Shown: positions 41,526-52,210 of the stretch, one piece after another | Numbering within the stretch: position 1 is the first letter of the stretch | Layout of the letters: each line of letters begins with the position of its first letter | Source: Adiantum capillus-veneris | Lineage: Eukaryota; Streptophyta; Polypodiopsida; Polypodiales; Pteridaceae | Direction of reading: 5' to 3' | Assembly (NCBI GenBank): GCA_014529385.2 | Contig: CM043955.1 | Coordinates: 141,144,640 to 141,208,639, forward strand | DNA: 64,000 bases | Notes under the pieces: model-generated | What the model was told of the DNA's origin: nothing | Seen by the model: the letters and a program-made list of their open reading frames with translations, nothing else | Databases searched by the model: none | Position numbers and translations under genes: made by a program

Positions 41526-42404
41526 AGACATCCTACGCATAGGATGTCTCAAGGGCATTTCTGGGCACAGATCCCAACATTTTTCATCACACACATTTTC
41601 TGAATGACCTTCACATGCTAGCCACCAAGTTTCATCACATTTGGACCAAAAGTGACCTCATATGCATGAAAAAACGCAAAGTTAGGACATAGAGGCAATA
41701 ATGGGCCATAGACCTACCAAATCTTGTCCAAATCATATGAAACTTGCACAACACATTCACCAATACATAACTAACCAATCTGTGTGGTCAGAAGCAAAAA
41801 TTGGTGAAGTAGACATCCTACGCATAGGATGTCTATTTGACATTTTTGGCCTACAGAAGATGTTTGTCCATTCCAGATCCAATCATCTCATCATCAAGAG
41901 CTCATATACCAATTTTGAAGCCATTCTAATCATTTTTGATCCCCAACACCTTCAAGAGACACTTTTTGAGCCCAAAAACACTACACAGGCTCTTACAAGC
42001 ATCAATCCTTGCCCAAATCCAAATCCAAGAGCATAGCCATGGTCCATAGGCCAAGGACTAACCACAGAACAAATCCCATGCCATTCTGATGAAATAGACA
42101 TCCTACGCGTAGGATGTCTCCAGCATAATTTAGACCTTCTGTGCAAAGAGTGACATCATGGGAGCCAATACCATGGTGCAATGAGCCCATATACCAATTT
42201 TCAACCCATTTGGACATCACTTGCTACCTGTTCTGGACTTTCTACCCAATTTGTGACCTAAAGCCCGAATTAGCCCAAAAAATCCACTTTTTGATGCCCA
42301 AATCCATATCTAAGCACATAGCCATGTTCCATAAGCCATGCACTACCAGCATGTCAAGTATCAACCAATTCTGATGAAAAAGACATCCTACGCGTAGGAT
42401 GTCT
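41526..42404 (+). repeat. Array of four 24-bp palindromes, exact 285-bp period
   Basis: Palindromes start at 41526, 41811, 42096 and 42381, each AGACATCCTACG plus its mirror (centres GCAT or CGCG). All three intervals are exactly 285 bp. The 261-bp spacers are strongly diverged: only blocks such as 'catataccaattttga', 'gcccaaatcca', 'gccatg.tccata' and 'ttctgatgaaa' can be aligned. The same palindrome is in the 5' leader (29151-29825). It lies downstream of pol and just upstream of the ORF at 42571. Confidence 0.95.
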
Positions 42405-42570
42405 AAATAGAATTTTTTGGGCCAGAATTGCAATGGGAGCACATGCATAGCTTCACAAGTTCCTTTTAAGCTTTATTTTCAATTTTCAAGTCATTTGGAT
42501 AGTTAAAACTCAGTTTCTCAGCTAATATGGAAAAAACGCTAACTTCGGACTACTGAGTGCAACAGGATCT

Positions 42571-43370
42571 ATGACAGCCGCGAAGTCACCGGCAAAGAAG
42601 AAAAGAATGACCATTAAGGATTACCTAGAAGAAGTGGAACCCTTCGTCATACCAGAAGGAACACTAAAGCCCACTAGCACATGGATCCAAGAAGATCTGC
42701 TAGAGTCCAACGACCTAAAGATCTACCAAGGAGTGTTCAAAGACACTGAAGGGAATGTGATTGAGCTACCAATGCTACCGCGGGAACTCAATGAGTTCGT
42801 AAGAAGCAAGATGGCTGGGTACTTGGAGAAGATTGATCTCCACAACTATTTTGAAGCAGTGCCGGCAGGGGTTGACATAAAGAGAGTCTGGGAATTTGTG
42901 ACAACAATAAAAGAAGACGGAGTGGCCAAAGTAACAGATCTACAAGGCAGGAAAGAAACAGAAATAGTCATCACCGAGCAAGTTGTAGCAGATGCACTAG
43001 ACCTCTCCAACAAGGGGGATAGTGTAACTAAAAGAAGAGATGATGTCAAGGTGTACACTGAGAAGAAAGGTAACTACACTTTTGAAGATATTGCCAACCC
43101 AAGAGTGGCAATCATGAGTCAGTTGTACAACCAATACTTCCATATGTGTACGAAGCGTCCACAAAAGTATCGAATGCCCCTAGGAGCAATTGCCACGACA
43201 TTCACTTGGGTAATGATGAAGAGCACTCCAAAGATAATCAATTATGCAACATATATACATGAAAACCTAGTGAGATGGGTAACAAGAAGCCCACATATAT
43301 TGTGCTAGGAGAGCTAATCACTAAGGTGATTTATGGGGCATTGCAAGCAAAAGGAAGATGGCCTGACCAA
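42571..43370 (+). CDS. Unassigned ORF downstream of pol, truncated
   Basis: 246 codons from MTAAKSPAKKKRMTIKDYLE (basic start, then acidic). Reads VEPFVIPEGTLKPTSTWIQE, NEFVRSKMAGYLEKIDLHNY, VWEFVTTIKEDGVAKVTDLQ, then IVITEQVVADALDLSNKGDS, YNQYFHMCTKRPQKYRMPLG. The final part changes frame (KKPTYIVLGELITKVIYGAL, QAKGRW) and is cut at about 43370 by an opposed fragment. The pattern (F-.. W-F-T.. , L-G-R-, V-V/A-D-A-L-L) recalls 'plant transposon protein' ORFs carried by large Ty3/gypsy elements, but I cannot name it. Open and rather intact compared with its surroundings. Location 3' of pol resembles env-like or extra ORFs of Athila/Tat elements. Confidence 0.55.
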
Positions 43371-44300
43371 CGATTCTAGGTTGTCTGGATTTCCGTTGTC
43401 GGGTTGAAGCTCCAAGTGTTCTAAGGAGTCATAGAACTTGTCTTCTTCTTTGTCTTTTGATTCATGATAGTCCTTTGTTTTCTTTTCATCTCGAGAACTT
43501 GTTGAAGCCTGGTTCGTTTTGTTTTCCTGGATGCTACTCACTGCAAAGCAAGGAACGATATCATATCCATATATAGCGCAAAACTTTGTTGTTGGATTGT
43601 CTTGAATAGCGCACACATCCAGAGTAGCCAAGATGTGTTCCCATTGTGAAGCTTTGCACATCCATGGTTCTTTATGCTTATCCAACCATGCTGGAAGTTT
43701 TGATCCTGCTATTGTAGCAAATCAAATTCCTCCACAGGGGTTCAATTCACGTCCTTGTAACTATGGTCCTTCAAGTTTATCCTTGTCATGATTTCCATGT
43801 GTCTAAGGTATATATGGCCGTATCCCTAGTCCTGTACCATTTTCAATTGTCGCATGAATGTTCTTCTTAGAATGATATCATAGTTGTTATTCTTACTAAA
43901 GTCAACAATAGCAAAGGTTTTCTCATATTCAATGCCACAAGAAGTAACAAATGATTTTTGAAGCAGTCCTAGGGGCCTTTTCGTGTGTCTATTTGCAACG
44001 TACAGTTTTATCCTGGTAGCCCTCAGTGCTGGTTTTCCCCATTGTTTCCAGATCTCTTTTGTTGCGATGGAAACACGAGCTTGATTGTCAAGGATTGACG
44101 TTGTTTTTCCATCTTGGAATTCCATAGGAAGTGGTGTTTCCATCTCATCCCTCATAATACTCTTTGACCTTGTTTAATGACACTAGCTTGGTGCTGAGCT
44201 GATGCATTTCCAGCTCTTTGATCCCTTCCTTGATTTGAGTCATTGGATTTTTCACACCAAATTTCTTAGGAGTTTTCCCACAGTAGTGCACATGTTTGGT
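43371..44300 (-). pseudogene. Inverted Tat-like fragment: linker end and protease
   Basis: Minus strand, same family as 34000-35000. From right to left: KHVHYCGKTPKKFGVKNPMT, IKEGIKELEMHQLST, then protease with SILDNQARVSIATKEIWKQW (D-N-Q where the active site is D-S-G, so dead), FAIVDFSKNNNYDIILRRTF, MRQLKMVQD, and the extension WMCKASQWEHILATLDVCAI, YGYDIVPCFAVSSIQE. Ends abruptly at about 43370 against the + strand ORF and at 44300 against unrelated DNA that starts a 98-bp repeat. Confidence 0.82.
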
Positions 44301-44398
44301 GATCTTTCTAGCTGCTCTAGCCCTTTTCCATATGAAAATTCTAGCCTTCACATATGTGCCCATGCCATCTTCCATGGTCGACTAGCTTTGGTTGCACC
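44301..44398. repeat. 98-bp repeat, left copy
   Basis: Begins TGATCTTTCTAGCT and ends GGTTGCA; a second copy in the same orientation is at 50729-50826 (about 85% alike). Both begin precisely at the T of TGATC, the left one where Tat homology stops. TG..CA ends and paired position suggest short LTRs around 6.5 kb of DNA, but no primer site or target duplication was found, so the nature is open. Confidence 0.55.
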
Positions 44399-47100
44399 AT
44401 CATTGCCCACCCCCTAGTTGAGCATTCATGCTCAACCAAAAAAGAGATTTATCCCACTTCTAACTGCAAAACCTGGCACACACTATGAGATAATCAAAAC
44501 CATATATACATAAGTCTTATTCGTCCTATTGCTAGACCTTCAAGTCGGTTGCCCCACCCCCTACATCACGTAGCTTTTGCCTGGATTAAACACCTGCCTT
44601 TGGTATCTTCCACCCATCTGTAATTGCTCACCATAATGTCGTACCTGAGCACCTAGACTATCATGTGTGTAGGCTGCCCATAGCCTACCTTTAGCACTCC
44701 AAGCATCCCTCTATAACCTGCCTACTCCATACCAAGAAGCACCAAGCATATCACCATTAAAAAAACATGTACGTGACAACGAGCTCGAACAAATTTTTGA
44801 CCCTCCCTCCCAACCAAATAAAGTGGAGGCCTCAACCATAGATCCCTGCACCTGCTGAACCATCCACCACATAGATGTATCTACCATCATATTCATCAAC
44901 CGTATCTCACATACCTTCAATGGAGGCAAAGACACTTCCTGGATTCTCCTTTATCCACCACTGGACATGTCTATTGCATCAAAATCTCCACCATGTTTGG
45001 CAATACAACCTTCTCTTCGGCCACACACTCAATTCCAGCATCATCAAGCCCCTCCTTTTCAACCGGCCCTTCAAGGTCAATCAACACCCCCTGCTTATCA
45101 GCTTCAACCTCTTGCATTAGGCAAAATTTGGACTCACAAAGGGGCCCTTTAAGGATTTTGACTTTACCTCTCTCTACCAAAACGGGCGTATGGATAAATT
45201 TTTGCAAATAAACTCCAAAGTTGGCGGAGGTTTGACAGTTAGAATGTCCTCTTCAAGCTCAATCTACTTATATATAGCACGCCATGAGATTCCTCATATT
45301 TTAGAAGATTCTTTTTTTGATTCACTTAGATTCCGACAGAGTTGTCACATGATAGGTGAATCAAAAAAAAAATCTTCTAAAATATGAGGAATCTCATGGC
45401 GTGCTATATATCAGTAGATAGAGCTTGAAGAGGACATTCTAATTGTCAAACCTCCGCCAACTTTGGAGTTTATTTGCAAAAAATTATTCATGCGCCCGTT
45501 TTGGTAGAGAGAGGTAAAGTCAAAGTCCTTAAAGGGCCCCTTTGTGAGTCCAAATTTTGCCTAATGCTTATCAGCTTCAACCTCCTGCTCTCCAAGCATT
45601 TGCTCTCCTGCTGCACCATCTTCGCCAAGGAAGAGAGAAACTCGTTCTCTATTGCATCATCCTCGTCTTTCTCCATAGGCATGGCTTCTCTATCCCTCTT
45701 GGCAAAATTCTGCACCTATTGCACCATCATGACACATTCCACCACCACTTTCATCAGCATGGCCAATAGCATGGCACCACACACCACCTTTACCTGCATA
45801 CCATCAACTGTAGGCCTAGACCGCTCCACTTGGTCTTCATCACGCACATCGGCTTGCTCTCTTCCTTGCTCTCCTTGAACATTGGATATCACCATATAAT
45901 AAGGTATCTTTACCTTTACTAGTTCATGTTTGTCAGACTCTGTCTCCTCCCCATAAGATGTGGAATCATCCACTCTATCCTCCTCGCTTGTCTCCTAGCA
46001 AATTGAGCTTGTATCTTCATTGTCATCAACATCATATACCAGCTCCATATCTGCATCTTTATCTGCTCTATCCTCCACAAATGCTTGACCATCTTCATGG
46101 CTTTGCATACTTTCTTCATCGGCTTCTGAACCCTGTTGCATTCTACTACTTTTTCATGCAAACTTTCCACAAGAACAGGCTTTACCTCTTTTATCGGCAC
46201 TAGAACCTCAACATTTGTTGGGCATTTTCTACCACTTTTGCACCTTGGTTCACCTCGACATAGAGCTTCTCCTCGTTGAAAAGCTCATCCACCCTCGGCA
46301 CATGCACATCACAAACTAGAACTCTCCAAGGAACATAACCAACCATAGGCCTTACCTCAATAGGCTCTGCACTTCGAGCAACCAAAACCGGCTTTGGTTG
46401 GACCAAAGAACACTCTGTTATTGCCACAACGGGCACATAATCTACAGGCTTCAACACGCCCAATTCGAGCTTCCGCTTTACCTTTTTTTCTCTTCATCTT
46501 GGCCAGATAGACCATGTCTTCATATGCATGAGCATCGTCCTCGACCTTTTCTCTCATCCTCGGATGCAAGCTCTCTAACAGCTTCATTAGTTTCAAGTAT
46601 TGGTTGCTTTTTACCCTAATAACAACCTCTAATTGCTTCCAACAGGCTTCAAACTGCTCAATGAAAATAGAAAAACCCTTACTCACATCCCGACGTACCG
46701 CCTTTAGGTTTGCACCAGCTTCCTATACAATAATCACCTCTTGCAACCGCTCCAGAAACTAATTTCGCATCTCCTACCATGATCCTTAATCACTGTTCTT
46801 TTAACCATCAAACCAAATCTTGGCTCATCCTTGAATTACCAGTGGCACTATATGCAGCTTCTCCGCATCCGTCAACATATGCACCAACAACAGCCATAAC
46901 TCAAAATCTACTAGACCAATCCTCGGGATCTTCAATGCCCGTAAATATGGGTCCAAAGCTTGGTTCCACCACCTTTGCCAGCTTCAAACTCAACCATCGA
47001 ACACTTCGACCATCAGCCAACCACTTTGCCAGCTAAAAAACACACCTTCCAACTGCAAATAGGAGCATCAAACAACTCCTCAATGGGGCCACCTGAAGAT
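44399..47100 (-). pseudogene. Decayed gag-like gene of an unidentified retroelement
   Basis: A long minus-strand coding relic with many frame changes. Near 46990-46750: DPEDWSSRF and MAVVGAYVDGCGEAAYSATG, like the start of a Retrotrans_gag core. Next: LLESLHPRMREKVEDDAHAY, EDMVYLAKMKRKKGKAEARI. Then acidic/Val-rich parts (VDYVPVVAITECSLVQPKPV), VKVVCGAMLLAMLMKVVVEC, MQNFAKRDREAMPMEKDEDD, and KEGLDDAGIECVAEEKVVLP. No protease, RT or integrase is seen before 44399. A 449-bp hairpin is inserted at 45116-45564. Assignment to a retroelement rests on the core motif only. Confidence 0.5.
45116..45564. mobile_element. Palindromic foldback insertion with 24-bp flanking duplication
   Basis: Arms 45116 to about 45328 and about 45354 to 45564 are reverse complements with only a few mismatches (about 97%): 'gactcacaaaggggccc', 'caaataaactccaaag', 'ggcggaggtttgac', 'gccatgagattcctcatat'. 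A short unpaired middle of roughly 30 bp (ttagattccgacagagttg..) is the loop. It is flanked by direct 24-bp repeats, tgcttatcagcttcaacctc plus YTGC, at 45092-45115 and 45565-45588 (one mismatch). On the minus strand each repeat encodes QEVEADK, so the insertion split a coding sequence and duplicated the target. Confidence 0.88.
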
Positions 47101-47854
47101 GGAGAGGGGGAAAGGGAAACACACCTTGCACACAACACAATGCCTCACTATAGCCCAGGGTATACACAGTGCCCCACTCCACTAGAGTTCAGCTTCAAAA
47201 CTCGACACTATCGGAAAGCAAACCACCGCCTGCACACGCTCATACGCACACATGCTCTGCAATGCACCAAACAAACCCAATCATTTTGCTCTACCCAATT
47301 CACATCCTTCCACATGCACACAGCCTCTCTCTATCTACCTTTGCACGACAAAACTAGGGGGGACACACATGTCAACACACACTCAAAAACACACACCACA
47401 AGTAGAGAAGAGAAGGGGGAATGACGCCCAGAGACAACAACGATGGATTTCCTTGCATATACACAACCATGTACAACCAATTCCCTACCGACACAACCCT
47501 CAGTAAAAATCCTCCACAGGCAAAAAAACCCAAATGGCAAAAAGCTCCAAGAGCAAAAAAGCTCAAATGGCCAAAAGCCACACTGGCAAAAGACCTTAAA
47601 AATTCACGCTTACATCCTTTTATAGGGGTGGCTAAAAAGATCCAAAAAAAGAAAAAAATAGAGCTTCTCTAGCTCGTTCACTTTAAGTTGAGCTCATATT
47701 AGAATTATCCTTGCATTGATAGCATTTGGAATACTCTGTTTGGAAACATCAACAAGGTGGACCTTCCTTTGTCCTTTGTCTACGAGATTCAGCCGCCCAC
47801 TTGCTCTTTGCCTTTGCCCTTTGTGGCGGGACTGCCCCTTGGATGGCCTTTGAC

Positions 47855-47858
<4 letters not shown>
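47101..47858 (-). other. Upstream region of the decayed gag, no clear gene
   Basis: Low-complexity and CA-rich DNA ahead of the minus-strand gag relic; probably its leader. Includes GCAAAA-rich repeats near 47516-47600 (the unit 'caaatggc.aaaagc' recurs). Nothing else recognised. Confidence 0.4.

Positions 47859-47919
<61 letters not shown>
47859..47919 (+). repeat. (CT)n microsatellite, about 60 bp
   Basis: An uninterrupted run of tc dinucleotides. The open frames through it (poly Ser-Leu or Arg-Glu) are artefacts. Confidence 0.97.
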
Positions 47920-47922
<3 letters not shown>

Positions 47923-48129
47923 GCTCCACGGGACACCTCCCCTGCCTCATCTTTGACTGTACTTTGACCAACCTTGGGCCCTCCCTATATCTCCCTTTCT
48001 GCTTCCACGGGACCCCCCCCCTATGTACTAGCAATATTGCTAGTGGGGGGACCCTTCCCCTCAATACATTTTGCCTCTCAGCGGGTGTGTTTGAACTAGC
48101 GCAAGACAGGCTCCCAACCATGTCATCAT

Positions 48130-50452
48130 CTACACACTCAGCTGCCCTACGGTGCCACTAGCTAACACCGCCACCGTGACCACCGAACAACGCGCCACTG
48201 GCGCCAACCAAAATCCCAGTGCCGCATGCCTCCATAGGGTCGCAAGCACCACCAACACGGCGCCCTAGTGGGCCGCCATCACCAATGCTCAAGGGGGAGC
48301 TCCCCTCATGCCATCACACTTCAATAGGGCACCCTTGTTTGGCCTTTATACCATGCGACTTCCGACCCCGTCAATGCATACGGGCTTTATCCCTGCCACG
48401 TCGCAACTTACCATGAATTGCCCCTTTGAACACTTCAAAAAAAACACGTTGAGTGCCTCTTTTTATCTGTTACAGTTCCCTACTCACTTGTTCAATGGCC
48501 AAACCGCAAAGCTTAACAACAAAATCACATGATTGGCTCCGCACTCTTCTAGCTTTTCCGCACCTCAAGATTTTCCAAGACCCCAAACTGAGGGTGCAAA
48601 AACGCTAGATTTCATCTGTAATCAATCACGAGCAAATGCACCTAACCTTCCGACTTCTATATCTTTCAGCTTCGGGCTCCGTTTGAGGAGCAGTCAACTC
48701 TTATTAGCTCCATACATCACATAGCATCTTCTCAAACTTTGTTGAGGTGAAAAAAATGCCAGATGGCACGTATCTCCATGCGACCAACCCAACTTGACCC
48801 CCATCAAAACTTCAGACGGCCATATCCAGTAATCTGTAGCTTTGATCGTAATCTGAAAGGACGAGCATGCTCCATAAATCGAGCACTATGCGCCTATCTA
48901 CACACTCAATTGCCCAACGGTGCCACTAACTATCGCTACCACCGTGACCGCCGGCCAATGCGGCATTGGCACCAACCAAAATCCCAACACTGTGCGCCTT
49001 TGTATGGCCAAAGCACAACACGGCGCCCTAGTGGGCTGCCATCTCCAATGCTCAAAAAGGAGGTCCCCTCATGCCATCACACTTCAATAGGGCACCCTTG
49101 TTTGGCCTTTATACCATGCGACTTCCGATCCCGTCAATGCATACTGGATTTATCCCCGCCACGTGGCAGCTTACCATGAATTGCCCCTTTGAACACTTGA
49201 AAAGCACACTTAAAAATACCCCCTTGAGTGCCTTTTTTTAATCTGCTACAGTTCCCTACTCACTTGTTCAATGGCAGAACCGCAAAGCCTGACAACAAAA
49301 TCACATGATTGGCTCCGCACTCTTCCAGCTTTGCTGCACCTCAAGATTTTCCAAGACCCCAAACCGAGGCCGCAAAAATGCTAGATTTCATATGTAATCA
49401 ACCACGAGCAAATGTACCTAACCTTCCGACTTCTATATCTTTCCGCTTCGGGCTCCGTTTGATGAGCAGTCAACTCCTATTAGCTCCATACATCACATAG
49501 CATCTTCTCAAACTCTGTTGAGGCGCAAGAAATGCCAGATGGCACGTCTCTCCATGCGACCAACCCAACGTGACCCCCATCAAAACTTCAGACGGCCATA
49601 TTGAGTAATTCGTAGCTTTGATCGTAATCTGAAAGGACGAGCATGCTCCATAAATCGAGCACTATGCGCCTATCTACACACTCAATTGCCCAACGGTGCC
49701 ACTAACTACCGCTACCACCGTGACCGCCGGCCAATGCAGCATTGTCACCAACCAAAATCCCAACACTGTGCGCCTTTGTATGGCCAAAGCACTACACGGC
49801 GCCCTAGTGGGCTGCCATCTCCAATGCTCAAAGGGGAGGTCCCCTCATGCCATCACACTTCAATAGGGCACCCTTGTTTGGCCTTTATACCATGCGACTT
49901 CCGATCCCGTCAATGCATACTGGATTTATCCCCGCCATGTGGCAGCTTACCATGAATTGCCCCTTTGAACACTTGAAAAGCACACTTAAGAAAAACCCCC
50001 TTGAGTGCCTTTTTTTAATCTGCTACGGTTCCCTACTCACTTGTTCAATGACAGAACCGCAAAGCCTGACAACAAAATCACATGATTGGCTCCGCACTCT
50101 TCCAGATTTGTGCACCTCAAGATTTTCCAAGACCGCAAACCGAGGCCGCAAAAATGCTAGATTTCATATGTAATCAACCACGAGCAAATGCACCTAACCT
50201 TCCGACTTCTATATCTTTTCGCTTCGGGCTTTGTTTGATGAGCAGTCAACTCTTATTAGCTCCATACATCACATAACATCTTCTCAAACTCTATCCAGGC
50301 GCAAGAAATTCCAGATGGCACGTCTCCCCATGCGACCAACTCGGCACCAACTTGGCCCATGTCAAAACTTCAAACGGCCATATCCAGTAATCCGTAGCTT
50401 TGATCTGCAATCCGAAAAGACGAGCATTCTCCATAAATCAAGAACTATGCAC
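48130..50452. repeat. Three tandem copies of a 768-776 bp repeat
   Basis: Units start with ctacacactca at 48130, 48898 and 49674 (periods 768 and 776) and the third ends near 50452. Shared pieces: 'gcaacacgg..cgccctagtggg', 'ccatcacacttcaatagggc', 'gaattgcccctttgaacact', 'acaaaatcacatgattggct'. Copies 2 and 3 are most alike; copy 1 is more diverged. No domain is encoded; short frames repeat because the DNA repeats. Tandem repeats in the untranslated parts of large Ty3/gypsy elements are known to seed satellites. Confidence 0.93.
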
Positions 50453-50728
50453 CTATATATTTTCATCTACTTGGACCACCTGTCCCTAACAGCCTTGCCC
50501 GACAAGGATTTGCAACACACTGCACCTTCAAACTCCAATATCTTGGGCTCCGTAGCTTTGTTTGATGAGCCATATGGACCTGCTTCTTCAAGCTCCATAT
50601 TTTTTGGCCCAAAGACTGCACCTTGAACCTTTTTCATGTGCTCCCCAAATTACCCCCTTCTAGAGCCTTTCTTGGCCTATAAACCGCATCATCCATACAT
50701 CTTCACTGCTGCTAGCTGTTTGCACGTG
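50453..50728. other. Short stretch without a recognised feature
   Basis: Partly resembles the repeat unit (clusters of 'cttcaaactccaa', 'ttgatgagc') in a diverged form, so it may be a degenerate fourth unit. No gene. Confidence 0.4.
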
Positions 50729-50826
50729 ATCTTTCTAGCTACTCTAGCCCTTTGCCATGCATTTGCTAGCCTTCACATACCTGCCCATGCCATCTTCCAT
50801 GGTCGTCCAACTTTGGTTGCATCAAC
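50729..50826. repeat. 98-bp repeat, right copy
   Basis: Same orientation as 44301-44398, sharing 'tgatctttctagct', 'tagccttcacata' and 'cccatgccatcttccatggtcg', and ending ttgca. Beyond it the sequences differ. Confidence 0.55.
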
Positions 50827-51339
50827 GACAAGCTGCTTGGTGGGATCATTTTGGGTCTCTCTCTCTCTTCCCCTCTCACCCCTCCTCCCTCTTATGCTTC
50901 ACCCTTCCACGTGCCTCAACTCACCCATGAGTGGATGGAATCCATTATGTTTGGTTGTGTTTGAGTGGGGAAGTGAATAGTTTTATGCCCTTGTGTGTGA
51001 GTAATGTGAGTTGATGGTCACCTTGCATCCTAGCTGTATCCGAAGCTAGCTCGTGTCCCCCTATTGTTTGTCTTTTGTGATGAGACCATCATGCATTAGC
51101 CTTGGTGTTGAGGCCATTGTTTTTTTTTGTGCAAAATCGCCTCTCACAACCACCCATGGAACCATATGAAAAATCCTTGTGTGGAGGTTGGGGATCAAAG
51201 CTATCAAGTTTATCAAAAGCTTGAACATTGTAGACACTAATTTCATAAATGAAGAGAAATTATTTGTGAGTAAAATGACGAAATTGAAAAAACCAAACCA
51301 AACATTGGAGGTGGTAAACTTGCAATCAATAATGTTGAC
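50827..51339. other. No supported gene
   Basis: CT-rich patch at 50850-50890, then mixed DNA. 51180-51340 has scraps of plus-strand coding (MTKLKKPNQTLEVVNLQS) that may belong to the following Tat-like fragment. Confidence 0.4.
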
Positions 51340-52210
51340 TCAAATTCAATGCACAATTATGTTGGGTGAGTTTCTTAGGAATGACCACATCTATGGAAGG
51401 ATCTATAATGCACCATGGAAAAGATGGGCATAAAGGAGGTAGCCCAAGAAAACTTAGAAAAGTTATAGAATGAGGAGATGTGGGCTAAAATTGTCAAATG
51501 TTTTCCCATGAACAAAGGTGGGGATTACTGTGAGGGGGAACGAAGGAAAAAAGACCCTTCCAATACAATACAATGATGTAACGATCACGGTTGTCTTAGA
51601 CAATGGAGCAAGGATTTCCAACAAAAGCTATCTGGGAAGCCTGGGGAAAACCAGCAATCAGACAAACATGCATGAAACTGCAATTGGCAGAAGGGAATAT
51701 TGAAAAACCAAGGATTTCTTGAGGACAAAAATCCAAGAGATGGATTTGGAAATCTCAGTAGAAACTAAAATGCCATCATGGATACGTAAGACACTCCAAT
51801 TTGGATGTATGGAGCTTCTAAGTGCGATATTTTACAGAGAGAAGATTGCATATTAGACTGAGAGGTCAACGATGTTGAATACGTACCTGAACCATTCCCT
51901 GAGTATCTATTTTAACCCTTTGAGTGGACTCAAATTCTAGCCACTACGGACGTGTGTGTTGAAAAAAATCCACACCCACACATTTTTGTGATGAAGAAGG
52001 CTACAACATAGTATCTATTCACATGGTATTTATTGAACTGATCAAGGAGCCGCATGTATTCTCTGATCATTTCTATGATGAAACATATGAATTGGAGGAG
52101 GAAACACCGGCAATACAGTAAAAAAGATTTTGAAAAAGAGCATGTAAGGGCAAAACTACTACTCAGGAGAGGAGAAAAGTTTTTTTGAGTTTTCAAATCA
52201 ACATTGTAGA
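51340..52210 (+). pseudogene. Tat-like fragment: protease and extension, heavily decayed
   Basis: Plus strand. Protease: PIQYNDVTITVVLDNGARIS (D-N-G for D-S-G), then SYLGSLGKTSNQTNMHETAI, aligned with the KEIWKKWGKPAVRATRMKLQ part of 34190-34260. About 51805-52100 aligns with the extension: 'YREKIAY', 'LNHSLSI', FEWTQILATTDVCVEKNPHP, then YSLIISMMKHMNWRRKHRQ. Frames change often. It is a third copy of the same domain block, opposite to the fragment at 43371-44300. Confidence 0.7.

Noticed and set aside
41526-42404. CRISPR-like array (short repeats with unique spacers)
   Set aside because: Repeats are full palindromes with 261-bp diverged but related spacers inside a plant retroelement; there are no cas genes.
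41701-42448. Protein with repeated DILRVGCL on the minus strand (periods 285 and 297 are multiples of three)
   Set aside because: The repeated peptide is just the palindrome in translation; frames between copies are broken and not consistently in one phase with conserved residues.
47757-48161. 134-codon plus frame with Ser-Leu repeats
   Set aside because: Translation of the (CT)n tract; the mirrored minus frame is equally open.
48219-49955. Repeated plus frames such as MPHASIGSQAPPTRRPSG
   Set aside because: They recur only because the DNA repeats every 770 bp; frames drift between units and no domain is seen.
44301-50826. Complete LTR retrotransposon between the 98-bp repeats
   Set aside because: No primer-binding site, polypurine tract, polymerase or target duplication found; kept as a repeat pair and a finding.
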